A stretch of 12,318 nt of DNA, taken from Syntrophaceae bacterium UBA2188 (lineage in GTDB: Bacteria; Desulfobacterota; BSN033; UBA1163). The translations under genes were made by a program, and so were the position numbers. Shown piece after piece: positions 1-6,787 of this stretch. The DNA lies in assembly GCA_002327985.1 (NCBI GenBank), contig DCVM01000112.1, positions 1 through 12,318 of the forward strand, given 5' to 3'. Under the pieces are notes generated by a model. The model was not told the DNA's origin. It saw nothing but the letters and a program-made list of their open reading frames with translations, and did not search any database. The number at the start of each line of letters is the position of its first letter. Positions within the stretch are counted from its first letter, which is position 1.

Positions 1-132
1 TTGAAGACCTTTTCCCCTGAAGATCCACTCAAATTTGACTTTTTTCTCTGCCACAGGGTAGGAATAGACGCTAAATGTCCGGGCAGGAGAACCCGTGCAT
101 GCACTAATCAATGTGTGCTTATTAAAAACTAA
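1..132 (+). CDS. C-terminal end of a TIGR02757/DUF2400-like protein (partial)
   Basis: Frame 1 is open from the first base to a TAA at 130-132 and encodes 43 residues; the start lies outside the window. The tail contains FSPEDPLKFDF, followed by a basic, cysteine-bearing end (C-P-G-R-R, then two more Cys). From memory this resembles the end of TIGR02757 (DUF2400) proteins, which carry a 'DPEDPV(K/R)(Y/F)DF' segment and often finish with clustered cysteines. The family has no settled biochemical role that I can state. The gene stops 19 bases before the tRNA promoter, so it is probably a separate transcription unit. The assignment rests on a short motif: the open frame is seen directly, the family is inference. 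Confidence 0.5.
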   Translation: MKTFSPEDPLKFDFFLCHRVGIDAKCPGRRTRACTNQCVLIKN

Positions 133-151
133 TACCCAGGATAACTTACCA

Positions 152-181
152 TTGACATCATGATGATGTTTATATTATAAA
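152..181 (+). promoter_or_regulatory. Sigma-70-type promoter of the tRNA-Gly/tRNA-Cys unit
   Basis: A perfect -35 TTGACA (152-157) is followed after 18 bases by TATAAA (176-181, five of six matches to the -10 consensus). This puts the start of transcription near 188, just before the tRNA-Gly acceptor stem at 191, a normal arrangement for a stable RNA gene. The spacer contains a perfect 10-bp palindrome, CATCATGATG (156-165), which overlaps the last bases of the -35 box and could be chance or an operator. Confidence 0.7.
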
Positions 182-190
182 ACAATTAAA

Positions 191-265
<75 letters not shown>

Positions 266-268
266 GAG

Positions 269-343
269 GGCGGCATAGCCAAGTGGTAAGGCGACGGTCT
301 GCAAAACCGTTATTCACCGGTTCAAATCCGGTTGCCGCCTCCA
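269..343 (+). tRNA. tRNA-Cys, anticodon GCA
   Basis: The acceptor stem GGCGGCA (269-275) pairs with TGCCGCC (333-339). The anticodon stem ACGGT/ACCGT encloses loop CTGCAAA with anticodon GCA at 301-303. The T arm is CCGGTTCAAATCCGG, the discriminator is T340 and CCA is encoded at 341-343. It follows tRNA-Gly after 3 bases, with no promoter of its own visible. Its 3' end is 13 bases from the stop of the convergent epimerase gene, and no terminator hairpin with a T-run is visible in that gap. Confidence 0.96.
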
Positions 344-356
344 TTCCACTCTTCTC

Positions 357-1316
357 TCATCTGTTTTCATCTTGATACCATTCCACAAACCGCTGAATCC
401 CTTCCTCCATCTTCACCTTGGGTTGATATTTTAACATTTGCTTTGCCTTGGTGATATCCGCATAGGTGACAGAGACATCACCCGGTTGGAGCTCTAACAG
501 TTCGATGTTTGCTTTTGTGCCAAAAGCAGTCTCAATCAGTCGGATCAATTCTTTGAGAGAAGTGGTTTGGGATTCTCCGAGATTATAGACTTCGAATCCC
601 TGATGGTGATGAATCGCACCGAGAATTCCTTCAATCAAGTCATCGATATAAGTGTAGTCTCTGCGGGTGGAACCATCACCATAGATAGGTATTTTTTCAC
701 CCTGATCGATTAAACGAGTGAATTTATGGATCGCCATTTCCGGCCTCTGTCTTGGACCATAGGCCGTGAAGATCCGAAGACAAGCAATATTTATTCCATA
801 AAGATAGTGATACGAATAACAGAGAAGTTCCCCTGCTCGCTTGGTGGCTCCATACGGTGAAATCGGTTGAATATCAAGATCCATTTCAGAGAAAGGGACC
901 CTCTGATTCTCTCCATAGACCGAAGAAGAAGACGCAAAGATGAAGTTTTTGATCCCATAGGCTTTACAGGCTTCCAACAGGACGATCGTCCCACGGATAT
1001 TTACATCCTGGTAGAGGAGAGGGTTGGAGATCGAGGGTCTCACTCCAGCCCTGGCAGCCAGGTGGACAACAACATCAATGGGTTTTTTTTGGAATACCTC
1101 GTTAAGATGTTCAGGGTTTCGAATATCCCCTGTGACAAGTTCAAACAGGTCTGGAAATTTGTTTGCAATCGACTCTGTATTTTTGATTTTAATATTGGGA
1201 TCATAAAAGCTGTCAAAGTTGTCAAGACAGATCACTTTGATCCCATCGCTTAAAAGGTGTTCACAAAGATGGGAACCAATAAATCCTGCTCCACCTGTTA
1301 CGAGAATGGTGCTCAT
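357..1316 (-). CDS. NAD-dependent epimerase/dehydratase, UDP-glucuronate 4-epimerase-like
   Basis: This 319-residue extended short-chain dehydrogenase/reductase probably interconverts a UDP-sugar at C4 (UDP-glucuronate to UDP-galacturonate, or a related hexose) in the cytoplasm, for surface polysaccharide. The N-terminus has the Rossmann NAD-binding glycine motif TGGAGFIG (residues 7-14) and LDNFDSFYD (31-39), where the acidic residue after the second strand suits NAD. The catalytic pair is Y155-x3-K159 (SPYGATK), with the serine run SSSSVYG (129-135) supplying the third residue. GPRQRPEMAIHKF (187-199) and RRDYTYIDD (218-226) are typical of UDP-glucuronate 4-epimerases. The length is normal. 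Its ATG overlaps the TGA of the upstream MFS gene as ATGA, with an AGGTGG ribosome site (1320-1325) inside that gene, so the two are probably translationally coupled. The exact sugar substrate cannot be read from sequence. Confidence 0.88.
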   Translation of the reverse strand: MSTILVTGGAGFIGSHLCEHLLSDGIKVICLDNFDSFYDPNIKIKNTESIANKFPDLFELVTGDIRNPEHLNEVFQKKPIDVVVHLAARAGVRPSISNPLLYQDVNIRGTIVLLEACKAYGIKNFIFASSSSVYGENQRVPFSEMDLDIQPISPYGATKRAGELLCYSYHYLYGINIACLRIFTAYGPRQRPEMAIHKFTRLIDQGEKIPIYGDGSTRRDYTYIDDLIEGILGAIHHHQGFEVYNLGESQTTSLKELIRLIETAFGTKANIELLELQPGDVSVTYADITKAKQMLKYQPKVKMEEGIQRFVEWYQDENR

Positions 1317-2488
1317 ACCCCACCTGTTTTTTTGTTGAGAGGATATTTTATCAACAGACCAAGACCGAATGCAATGAGAGGGAATGCAAAGATGGTTTTT
1401 ATCGCCATCGGCACCCCCCAGGTATCTGCGATTACCCCGAGCAGGGTCACTCCGATTCCTCCTGCACTGATGGTAAAGCCGACCATCATTCCCGAGGCCA
1501 TCCCTAAATTTTGAGGGAGAAGTGCTTGGCCCATTACCGTCGTGAGGGCGAAAGTGGAAATTAACACCATCCCTGCAATCCCCAAAAAGATGAACGACAT
1601 GAAACCACTGCTATAGTAAAAGAGGAGAAGGAGAGGAAATGATAGGATTAAGCTGGATAATAGGAATTTTTTATGACCCCAACGATCAGCGAGCGGAGCG
1701 CCAAGAAGTGTCCCTACAACCCCTGCCATGAGGAAGGTTGAGACAAGTTTTCCTGCGTAGAGCGGATTTCCTTTAAGATAATTAATGTAATAGAAAGGGA
1801 TATAAGTCACCAACCCAAATTGGACCCATGCCCGAATCGTGGCAATGCTGACGAGCAGTGAGAACGATATCTTTTGGTCCCTGGAAAGGGGTGTCTTGAC
1901 CTCCTTCTCTTTTTCTCTGTGAAAAGACTCCACAGGAGTCGTCAGCATTGACATGTTGAAGAGCAAAATAATAGCAATGAGGATTCCTGGGATGATGATG
2001 CCAAGGGTTCCCTTGAGGCCGAAGGAAGTCACGAGCGTAAGAGCCACTATTGGACCAACGGCAATTCCCAGGTTTCCTCCCACCGCAAAGATCGACATGC
2101 CGGTTGCCTTTTTATCGCCGGTGAAAAAGTAAGCTGTCTTGAATCCTTCCGGATGGAAAATGGCAACCCCGATGCCACTCACGATAACACAAATGAGGAG
2201 GAGTGAATAATTTGAAATGAGGCCGGTGAGAGATAATCCGAGGCAGGCGATGAAAGGAGCCAGGGGAAGAAACCATCCGATGGGGCGTCGGTCGGAGAGG
2301 TGCCCAAAGACAGGCTGAATAATGGAAGAGGTGAGATTTGCGGACAGAAGAATAACCCCTGACGTCGTATAGGAAAGGGTTAACGCCTCCTTGAAATAGG
2401 GAAGCAAAGCAGGGAGGGCCCCCTGATTTATATCTGTCATAAAATGAGCAGCGCTGAGAATGGCCAGCGCCTTTTTATTTAATTCCAT
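1313..2488 (-). CDS. MFS transporter, fosmidomycin-resistance (Fsr) type
   Basis: This 391-residue, very hydrophobic protein is compatible with 12 membrane helices and is an inner-membrane, probably proton-driven, efflux carrier. The pattern follows E. coli Fsr: HFMTDINQGALPALLPYF (residues 15-32), QPVFGHLSDRRP after the second helix, HPEGF in the first half, SIFAVGGNLGIAVGP, a central charged loop around FHREKEKEVKTPLSR, then APLADRWGHKK and ALLPQNLGMASGMMVG in the second half. The two [D]-R-[RWH] loops are the MFS loop motifs. In known members the substrate is fosmidomycin or another drug-like compound; here it is unknown. It is the first gene of a two-gene minus-strand unit with the sugar epimerase. 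The start ATG (2488-2486) has only a weak ribosome site (AGAGTGA) and lies about 11 bases from the predicted transcription start. Confidence 0.85.
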   Translation of the reverse strand: MELNKKALAILSAAHFMTDINQGALPALLPYFKEALTLSYTTSGVILLSANLTSSIIQPVFGHLSDRRPIGWFLPLAPFIACLGLSLTGLISNYSLLLICVIVSGIGVAIFHPEGFKTAYFFTGDKKATGMSIFAVGGNLGIAVGPIVALTLVTSFGLKGTLGIIIPGILIAIILLFNMSMLTTPVESFHREKEKEVKTPLSRDQKISFSLLVSIATIRAWVQFGLVTYIPFYYINYLKGNPLYAGKLVSTFLMAGVVGTLLGAPLADRWGHKKFLLSSLILSFPLLLLFYYSSGFMSFIFLGIAGMVLISTFALTTVMGQALLPQNLGMASGMMVGFTISAGGIGVTLLGVIADTWGVPMAIKTIFAFPLIAFGLGLLIKYPLNKKTGGV

Positions 2489-2505
2489 TGTTCACTCTGT
2501 TAAGA

Positions 2506-2534
2506 ATTATCATTCTTCAGCAACTCTTTGTCAA
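2506..2534 (-). promoter_or_regulatory. Promoter of the MFS-epimerase unit
   Basis: Reading the minus strand, TTGACA (2534-2529) is a perfect -35 box. After exactly 17 bases comes GATAAT (2511-2506), five of six matches to the -10 consensus and preceded by T. Transcription should begin near 2499, leaving a leader of only about 11 bases before the ATG at 2488. No operator palindrome stands out. Confidence 0.65.
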
Positions 2535-2587
2535 TCCTTGCTTAGATAAAATCGAACGGGCCAAGGGGTTAAAAACATTCACAACCA

Positions 2588-2616
2588 TAGACATTTAATC
2601 AATTTTTGGATATGAT
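2588..2616 (+). promoter_or_regulatory. Probable promoter of cooC
   Basis: TAGACA (2588-2593, five of six to TTGACA) is followed after 17 bases by TATGAT (2611-2616, five of six to TATAAT). Transcription would start near 2623, giving a leader of about 80 bases to the cooC ATG. It diverges from the MFS promoter, with about 55 bases between the two -35 boxes. Confidence 0.5.
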
Positions 2617-2702
2617 TAGCAAAATGAAATTGGGTTCAAAAGGCGCGGGATTATCTGCTGGCATGCAGTGGGAAATTGAAATTTTAAGGAGAAAAAAATT
2701 TT

Positions 2703-3476
2703 ATGAAGATCGCTATTTCAGGGAAGGGTGGGGTTGGGAAGACAACGCTTGCAGGAGTCATGGCCAGAATTTTAGCACATCGAGGTCGGAAGGTACTAGC
2801 CATTGATGCAGATCCCGATTCCAACTTAGCTTCGGCGATCGGACTTCCTAAGGATATTCTCGTCAAACTTTCACCCATTGCCTCCATGACTTCCATGATT
2901 GAGGAAAGGACCGGAGCTAAAAAGGGATCTTTCGGTGCCATGTTTAAACTCAATCCCAAAGTGGATGACATTCCCGATGAAATGGGAGTGACTTATCAAG
3001 GAGTCAGACTCCTTCTATTAGGCTGTATTCCTCAAGGAGGAGGAGGCTGCTTCTGTCCTGAGAATGTCCTCCTGAAAAATCTTGTACGTCATCTTCTGGT
3101 CCAGCGGGAGGAGGCCCTGATCATTGATATGGAGGCAGGGTTGGAACATCTCGGTAGAGGGAGCACAGGATATGTGGATGCCCTCATCATTGTTGTGGAA
3201 CCAGGGCAGAGGGCCATGAATACGGCAAAACAGATTAAAAAATTGGGTGAGGATTTAAATATTAAAAAGACGATGATTGTTGGAAACAAGATCAACTCCG
3301 AGGAGGATAAGCGACTCATCGAAGAACAACTTTCAGAGTTTCCCATTTTAGGTCATATGAGCTTTAATCCTAAAGTTCTTCAAGCAGATAGAGAAGGGAA
3401 ATCACCCTATGACCTTGATGAAAAAATTAAAGGGGAAGTGGAAGCCATCATTAAAGAGTTAGAGAGGAAAATCTAA
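2703..3476 (+). CDS. cooC: CooC-type ATPase, carbon monoxide dehydrogenase nickel-insertion accessory protein
   Basis: This 257-residue P-loop ATPase of the MinD/SIMIBI class matches CooC, which couples ATP hydrolysis to nickel insertion into the C-cluster of Ni-Fe CO dehydrogenase. The deviant Walker A is KGGVGKTT (residues 8-15) with the signature lysine, followed by IDADPDSN (34-41). The diagnostic CxC metal motif lies in GCFCPEN (115-121), Cys116 and Cys118, which in known CooC dimers binds nickel or zinc between subunits. IDMEAGLEHLGRG (141-153) is the Walker B/switch region typical of CooC. GNKINSEED (194-202) is the base-recognition segment. Length is normal. TAAGGAG (2685-2691) lies 11 bases before the ATG. 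No CODH or acetyl-CoA synthase gene is present in the window, so the client enzyme must lie elsewhere. Confidence 0.9.
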   Translation: MKIAISGKGGVGKTTLAGVMARILAHRGRKVLAIDADPDSNLASAIGLPKDILVKLSPIASMTSMIEERTGAKKGSFGAMFKLNPKVDDIPDEMGVTYQGVRLLLLGCIPQGGGGCFCPENVLLKNLVRHLLVQREEALIIDMEAGLEHLGRGSTGYVDALIIVVEPGQRAMNTAKQIKKLGEDLNIKKTMIVGNKINSEEDKRLIEEQLSEFPILGHMSFNPKVLQADREGKSPYDLDEKIKGEVEAIIKELERKI

Positions 3477-3481
3477 TCCCC

Positions 3482-3521
3482 GGAATAATGGAATAATGGA
3501 ATGATGGAATGATGGAATAAT
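3482..3521 (+). repeat. Tandem array of five 8-bp GGAATRAT units
   Basis: Starting five bases after the cooC stop codon, five exact-length units read GGAATAAT, GGAATAAT, GGAATGAT, GGAATGAT, GGAATAAT, then GGG. Units differ only at one purine. An oppositely oriented array of the same period follows at 3563-3594. The TAA/TGA-rich units make coding unlikely. The array can pair imperfectly with its partner to form a long hairpin across the cooC-plsC gap. Confidence 0.85.
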
Positions 3522-3562
3522 GGGCATAAGATTAAACAGAAAAGGTCTTTTGTTCTGTCATG

Positions 3563-3594
3563 CAATATTCCAATATTCCAGTATTCCAATGTTC
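3563..3594 (+). repeat. Inverted partner array of four 8-bp units (CAATATTC type)
   Basis: Four 8-bp units read CAATATTC, CAATATTC, CAGTATTC, CAATGTTC. Their reverse complement is GAATATTG-like, so this is the same period-8 GGAAT theme as 3482-3521 in opposite orientation, separated by 41 bases. The array ends 23 bases before the acyltransferase start codon. Confidence 0.8.
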
Positions 3595-3617
3595 CTCTTC
3601 TGAGCGAAGCGAAGCTG

Positions 3618-4331
3618 ATGATTCGAACCATTTTTGTCTGGTCCTGTATTGTCGTTGCCACATTGGTGTTAGGTTTTTTGGCCTTGGTCACCTATCCCTT
3701 CGATCGGAAGGGGAAAGTAGTCCATCGTTATGCAAGGCTTTGGGGGGGGGTTGCCCTTCTGGCGAACCGAGTCAAGGTCAAGATAGAGGGGATGGATCAT
3801 CTGAATGGAAAAGGCCCATATATCTTTATGTCCAACCATCAGGGAAGTTATGATATCTTTGCCTTGTTAGGTCGTCTTCCCTACCAGTTTAAGTGGTTGG
3901 CCAAGAAGGAGCTTTTTTCCATTCCTTTTTTCGGTTGGACGATGGGTGCAGCAGGTTATATCAGCATTGATCGTGAAGGAACTCGTGAAACAGTAGAGGC
4001 CATGAATGTGGCGGTCCAAAAAATTCGAGATGGGATGTCAGTAGTCATCTTCCCTGAGGGGTCAAGAAGTCCGGATGGCTCCATCCAGCCCTTTAAAAAA
4101 GGGGGATTCACCCTGGCGATTAAGTCAAAGGTTCCTATCGTCCCCATTTCGATCAGTGGAAGCCGAGACATCATGCCCAAGGATAAACTGACTGCCGTAC
4201 CTGGGGAGATTCGAATGTTTTTGGATCATCCGATCGAAACCCAGCATTGTTCTTCAAAGGACAGGGAACTTTTGATGAAGAAAGTCAGGGAGACGATTTC
4301 CAAAAATTTTAAGTTGATCTCTCAAAAATGA
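3618..4331 (+). CDS. 1-acyl-sn-glycerol-3-phosphate acyltransferase (PlsC family)
   Basis: This 237-residue membrane-associated acyltransferase most likely converts lysophosphatidic acid to phosphatidic acid at the inner membrane. An N-terminal hydrophobic segment (about residues 5-27) would anchor it. The catalytic HX4D box is NHQGSYD (73-79, His74 and Asp79), with Gly at a position where Ser is common. KKELFSIPFFGW (96-107), the substrate-binding FPEGSRS (145-151) and VPIVPISI (172-179) complete the four family blocks in order and spacing. No clear Shine-Dalgarno site precedes the ATG; the upstream bases are a purine-rich GAGCGAAGCGAAG string, so the start is moderately certain. A nine-G homopolymer lies at 3742-3750 (codons 42-45). 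A related lyso-lipid acyltransferase of other specificity is possible. Confidence 0.85.
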   Translation: MIRTIFVWSCIVVATLVLGFLALVTYPFDRKGKVVHRYARLWGGVALLANRVKVKIEGMDHLNGKGPYIFMSNHQGSYDIFALLGRLPYQFKWLAKKELFSIPFFGWTMGAAGYISIDREGTRETVEAMNVAVQKIRDGMSVVIFPEGSRSPDGSIQPFKKGGFTLAIKSKVPIVPISISGSRDIMPKDKLTAVPGEIRMFLDHPIETQHCSSKDRELLMKKVRETISKNFKLISQK

Positions 4332-4343
4332 TAACTCCTTAAT

Positions 4344-4384
4344 CTCCCCTCACCCCAACCCTCTCCCGTCAAGGGAGAGGGGAG
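4344..4384 (+). repeat. C-rich hairpin repeat, copy 1
   Basis: The element begins CTCCCCTCACCCC and contains a perfect 9-bp stem, CCCTCTCCC (4359-4367) and GGGAGAGGG (4373-4381), around loop GTCAA. CTCCCCTC (4344-4351) can alternatively pair with GAGGGGAG (4377-4384). A short TTTT follows, so it might act as a weak terminator after plsC, but the T-run is poor. Copies 2 and 3 at 8482-8520 and 8534-8568 share the C-rich arm, the 5-base loop type and the stem. Confidence 0.75.
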
Positions 4385-4394
4385 TTTTAAAGCG

Positions 4395-4399
4395 AGGAG
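4395..4399 (+). promoter_or_regulatory. Ribosome binding site fixing the GTG start of ftsK
   Basis: AGGAG at 4395-4399 lies 5 bases before GTG (4405-4407). No ATG in the ftsK frame lies near it upstream, so the GTG is the likely start. The site sits only 10 bases beyond the C-rich hairpin. Confidence 0.7.
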
Positions 4400-4404
4400 A
4401 AAGT

Positions 4405-6642
4405 GTGATCGAGGATTCCATCAAAGAAAAATTGAAGCATGAGATCGTCGGGATTCTTCTAATCGCCGTGGGTGTTTTTCTCTTTCTGAGTTTGGTTTCT
4501 TATGATCCCATGGACCCTTCTTTCTTTTCCTACACCTCCTCGAAGGTCAAGGAAATTCATAATTGGATGGGGATCGTTGGGGCTTATATTTCTGGCTTTC
4601 TCTTCCTGGGATTCGGTTTTCCTTCTTTTCTGATTTCCTTTGTCCTGATTGTTTTTGCCTTCAGTTTCATTTTTCGCTGGGAGTGGAAATACCTGTCTTT
4701 GAAAATAACCGGTTGGGCGGTCATCCTGCTTACCACCTCCTCCTTTTTTGGTTTATGGCTAAGCCCTTTTCGAATTTATAAGCAGGATTTATTGATGGGA
4801 GGGTTTATCGGAGAAATATGTTCGAAAAACCTTGTCCGTTATTTTAATCGTCCAGGGGCAACCATCCTTTTATCGCTGGTCTTAATCCTTGCCTTCGTTC
4901 TGGGGACAGGCATTTCCTTCATCTCCCTCGTCAAATATTTAGGGGAGGTCGTTCAAAAACTGATTGAAAAAATCGGTACGTTCAAAATGGTCAGAAAGGA
5001 AGGTGCGGAGAGAGAAAAGAAGCTGGGGAAGAAAAAACAGGAGAAAAAGGAGGAGAAAGAAATCACCCCCACGGTGGTCGTAGAAAAGCCATCGGCTCCT
5101 CCCAAGAAAGAGGAGGTGGCCAAACAAGAGGCCTTTGAATTTTTAGAGTCCTCTAAAACTTTCCAGCTTCCCCCCATTTCTTTACTCGAAGCCGAGGTGG
5201 AGAAGAGACAGAAGATTGACCGGGAGAGTTTGATCATGAACTCTCGCATTTTGGAGAAAAAACTTTTGGATTACGGAGTAGAGGGAAAGGTGGTTGAAGT
5301 CAGACCCGGTCCTGTGATCACGGTTTATGAGTTCGAGCCAGCTCCTGGGGTCAAAGTCAGCCGGATTGTCAACTTAGCGGATGATCTAGCCCTGGCTTTG
5401 AGTGCTCTTTCGATCCGTATCGTCGCTCCCATTCCTGGTAAGGCGGTTGTGGGGATTGAAGTTCCAAACATCAATCGGGAGACCGTCTATCTCAAAGAAA
5501 CCATCGACTCCGATTCTTTTCGAGCCTTTAAATCGAAACTCTCCTTTGGACTCGGAAAGAATATCGCAGGAGAACCCTTTGTGGTGGATCTTGCAAGAAT
5601 GCCCCATCTCCTGGTTGCCGGATCAACCGGCTCAGGGAAAAGCGTTTCCATCAATGCCATGATCTGCAGCATTCTTTTCAAGGCTACCCCAGAAGAAGTC
5701 CGGTTCCTCATGATCGATCCAAAGATGCTGGAGCTTTCGGATTATGAGGGTATTCCGCACCTGCTTCTTCCTGTGGTGACCCACCCGAAAAAGGCCGCCA
5801 TAGCCCTCAAATGGTTGGTGGATGAGATGGAGCGTAGGTATACGGTTTTAGCTGAAAAAGGGGTAAGAAACATTGAACATTATCATCAGAGGATGGAGAA
5901 GGAACTGAAGGAGAAGGGGAAGGTCTATAAACGGAAGGGAGATGTCTTAGAGGGAGACGAAGAAAGACCAACCGAACCCATGGAAAGGCTCCCCTATATT
6001 TTGGTGGTCATTGATGAATTGGCAGACCTGATGATGATTTCATCGAGAGAGGTGGAAGAGGCCATCACCCGACTGGCTCAGATGGCGCGGGCGGTGGGCA
6101 TCCATCTCGTCCTGGCTACCCAACGGCCTTCTGTGGATGTGCTCACCGGAATTATTAAAGCAAACTTTCCAGCACGGATATCTTTTCAAGTTACCTCTAA
6201 GGTAGACTCCCGAACTATCCTTGACACCATCGGTGCCGAACACCTTCTTGGGTCGGGTGATATGCTCTTTCTCCCTCCTGGCAGCTCGAAACTGATTCGC
6301 CTTCATGGGGCTTTCGTCTCCAGTCAGGAAATTAAGCGGATTGTCGAATTCTGGAAAAGGCAGGGGAAACCTTGTTATTTGGACCCCTCCATTCTCACTG
6401 AGGGAAAGAAAGAAAAAGAGGGGGGAGGTGGAGAGGAGGATGAATACGACGAGAAATATGACGAAGCGGTGGCTTTTGTCTCCGATACTGGACAGGCATC
6501 TATTTCCCTTATCCAGAGACGATTTCGAATCGGTTACAATCGGGCCGCCCGCATCATCGAAAAGATGGAAGAGGAGGGGGTGGTGGGTCCCTCGGATGGG
6601 GTCAAACCCAGAGAGGTTTTGGTAAAGAAGATTGAACCATAA
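4405..6642 (+). CDS. ftsK: DNA translocase FtsK
   Basis: This 745-residue septal DNA pump moves chromosome ends and dimers through the closing division site. The N-terminus holds about four membrane helices (roughly residues 15-32, 54-90, 100-120, 152-178). A short charged linker follows, Lys/Glu-rich at 195-245. The motor has an alpha/beta entry region (about 280-400), Walker A AGSTGSGKS (405-413), DPKMLELSDYEGIPHLL (438-454), Walker B VVIDELADLMM (534-544) and ATQRPSVDVLTG (571-582). After a Gly/Glu-rich spacer (671-685), the C-terminal winged-helix gamma domain (about 686-745, RRFRIGYNRAARIIEKMEEEG) would bind KOPS-type orienting sites. The short linker makes it SpoIIIE/FtsK-short in size compared with the 1329-residue E. 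coli protein. Start is GTG with AGGAG 5 bases upstream. Confidence 0.95.
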   Translation: MIEDSIKEKLKHEIVGILLIAVGVFLFLSLVSYDPMDPSFFSYTSSKVKEIHNWMGIVGAYISGFLFLGFGFPSFLISFVLIVFAFSFIFRWEWKYLSLKITGWAVILLTTSSFFGLWLSPFRIYKQDLLMGGFIGEICSKNLVRYFNRPGATILLSLVLILAFVLGTGISFISLVKYLGEVVQKLIEKIGTFKMVRKEGAEREKKLGKKKQEKKEEKEITPTVVVEKPSAPPKKEEVAKQEAFEFLESSKTFQLPPISLLEAEVEKRQKIDRESLIMNSRILEKKLLDYGVEGKVVEVRPGPVITVYEFEPAPGVKVSRIVNLADDLALALSALSIRIVAPIPGKAVVGIEVPNINRETVYLKETIDSDSFRAFKSKLSFGLGKNIAGEPFVVDLARMPHLLVAGSTGSGKSVSINAMICSILFKATPEEVRFLMIDPKMLELSDYEGIPHLLLPVVTHPKKAAIALKWLVDEMERRYTVLAEKGVRNIEHYHQRMEKELKEKGKVYKRKGDVLEGDEERPTEPMERLPYILVVIDELADLMMISSREVEEAITRLAQMARAVGIHLVLATQRPSVDVLTGIIKANFPARISFQVTSKVDSRTILDTIGAEHLLGSGDMLFLPPGSSKLIRLHGAFVSSQEIKRIVEFWKRQGKPCYLDPSILTEGKKEKEGGGGEEDEYDEKYDEAVAFVSDTGQASISLIQRRFRIGYNRAARIIEKMEEEGVVGPSDGVKPREVLVKKIEP

Positions 6643-6668
6643 GATTTCTGAAAAAGCACAGAAATCTT
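6641..6668 (+). other. Perfect 10-bp hairpin overlapping the ftsK stop codon
   Basis: AAGATTTCTG (6641-6650) and CAGAAATCTT (6659-6668) are exact inverted repeats with an 8-base loop. The stem includes the last two bases of the ftsK TAA. There is no T-run after it, so it is not a classical intrinsic terminator; it may stabilise the ftsK mRNA end or mark a processing site. Confidence 0.6.
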
Positions 6669-6710
6669 TGATTCCAGTGATTAAAATTATGATGACACCG
6701 ATTAAGATCA

Positions 6711-6740
6711 GAGAGCTCTAATAATTTTTTCAGAGTTCTC
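6711..6740 (+). other. Second hairpin in the ftsK-lolA gap
   Basis: GAGAGCTCT (6711-6719) and AGAGTTCTC (6732-6740) pair over 9 positions with one G-U wobble and a 12-base loop that holds six T residues. The T-run is in the loop rather than after the stem, so an intrinsic terminator is not supported. The rest of the gap (6669-6787) is AT-rich, and no convincing -35/-10 pair was found there. Confidence 0.4.
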
Positions 6741-6774
6741 AACATAAACGAGGAACCATAACTTTTGAAAACGA

Positions 6775-6782
6775 GAGGGTGA
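6775..6782 (+). promoter_or_regulatory. Ribosome binding site selecting the ATG start of lolA
   Basis: GAGGGTGA at 6775-6782 resembles the anti-16S consensus and lies 5 bases before ATG 6788-6790. The alternative GTG at 6779 falls inside this site, so the ATG is preferred; it shortens the protein by 3 residues to 232. Confidence 0.6.
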
Positions 6783-6787
6783 CGAGG

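Noticed and set aside
867..1253. 128-codon plus-strand frame within the epimerase region
   Set aside because: It is antisense to a well-conserved epimerase and has no recognisable domain or ribosome site.
2606..2806. 66-codon plus-strand frame starting upstream of cooC
   Set aside because: It starts at TTG, has no ribosome site, and most of it overlaps the strongly conserved cooC start in another frame.
3482..3594. CRISPR array
   Set aside because: Units are 8 bp and contiguous with no spacers, and no cas gene is in the window.
3473..3691. 72-codon minus-strand frame over the GGAAT arrays
   Set aside because: It is made by translating the period-8 repeats (EYWNIGIL-type) and overlaps the plsC start; no ribosome site or family match.
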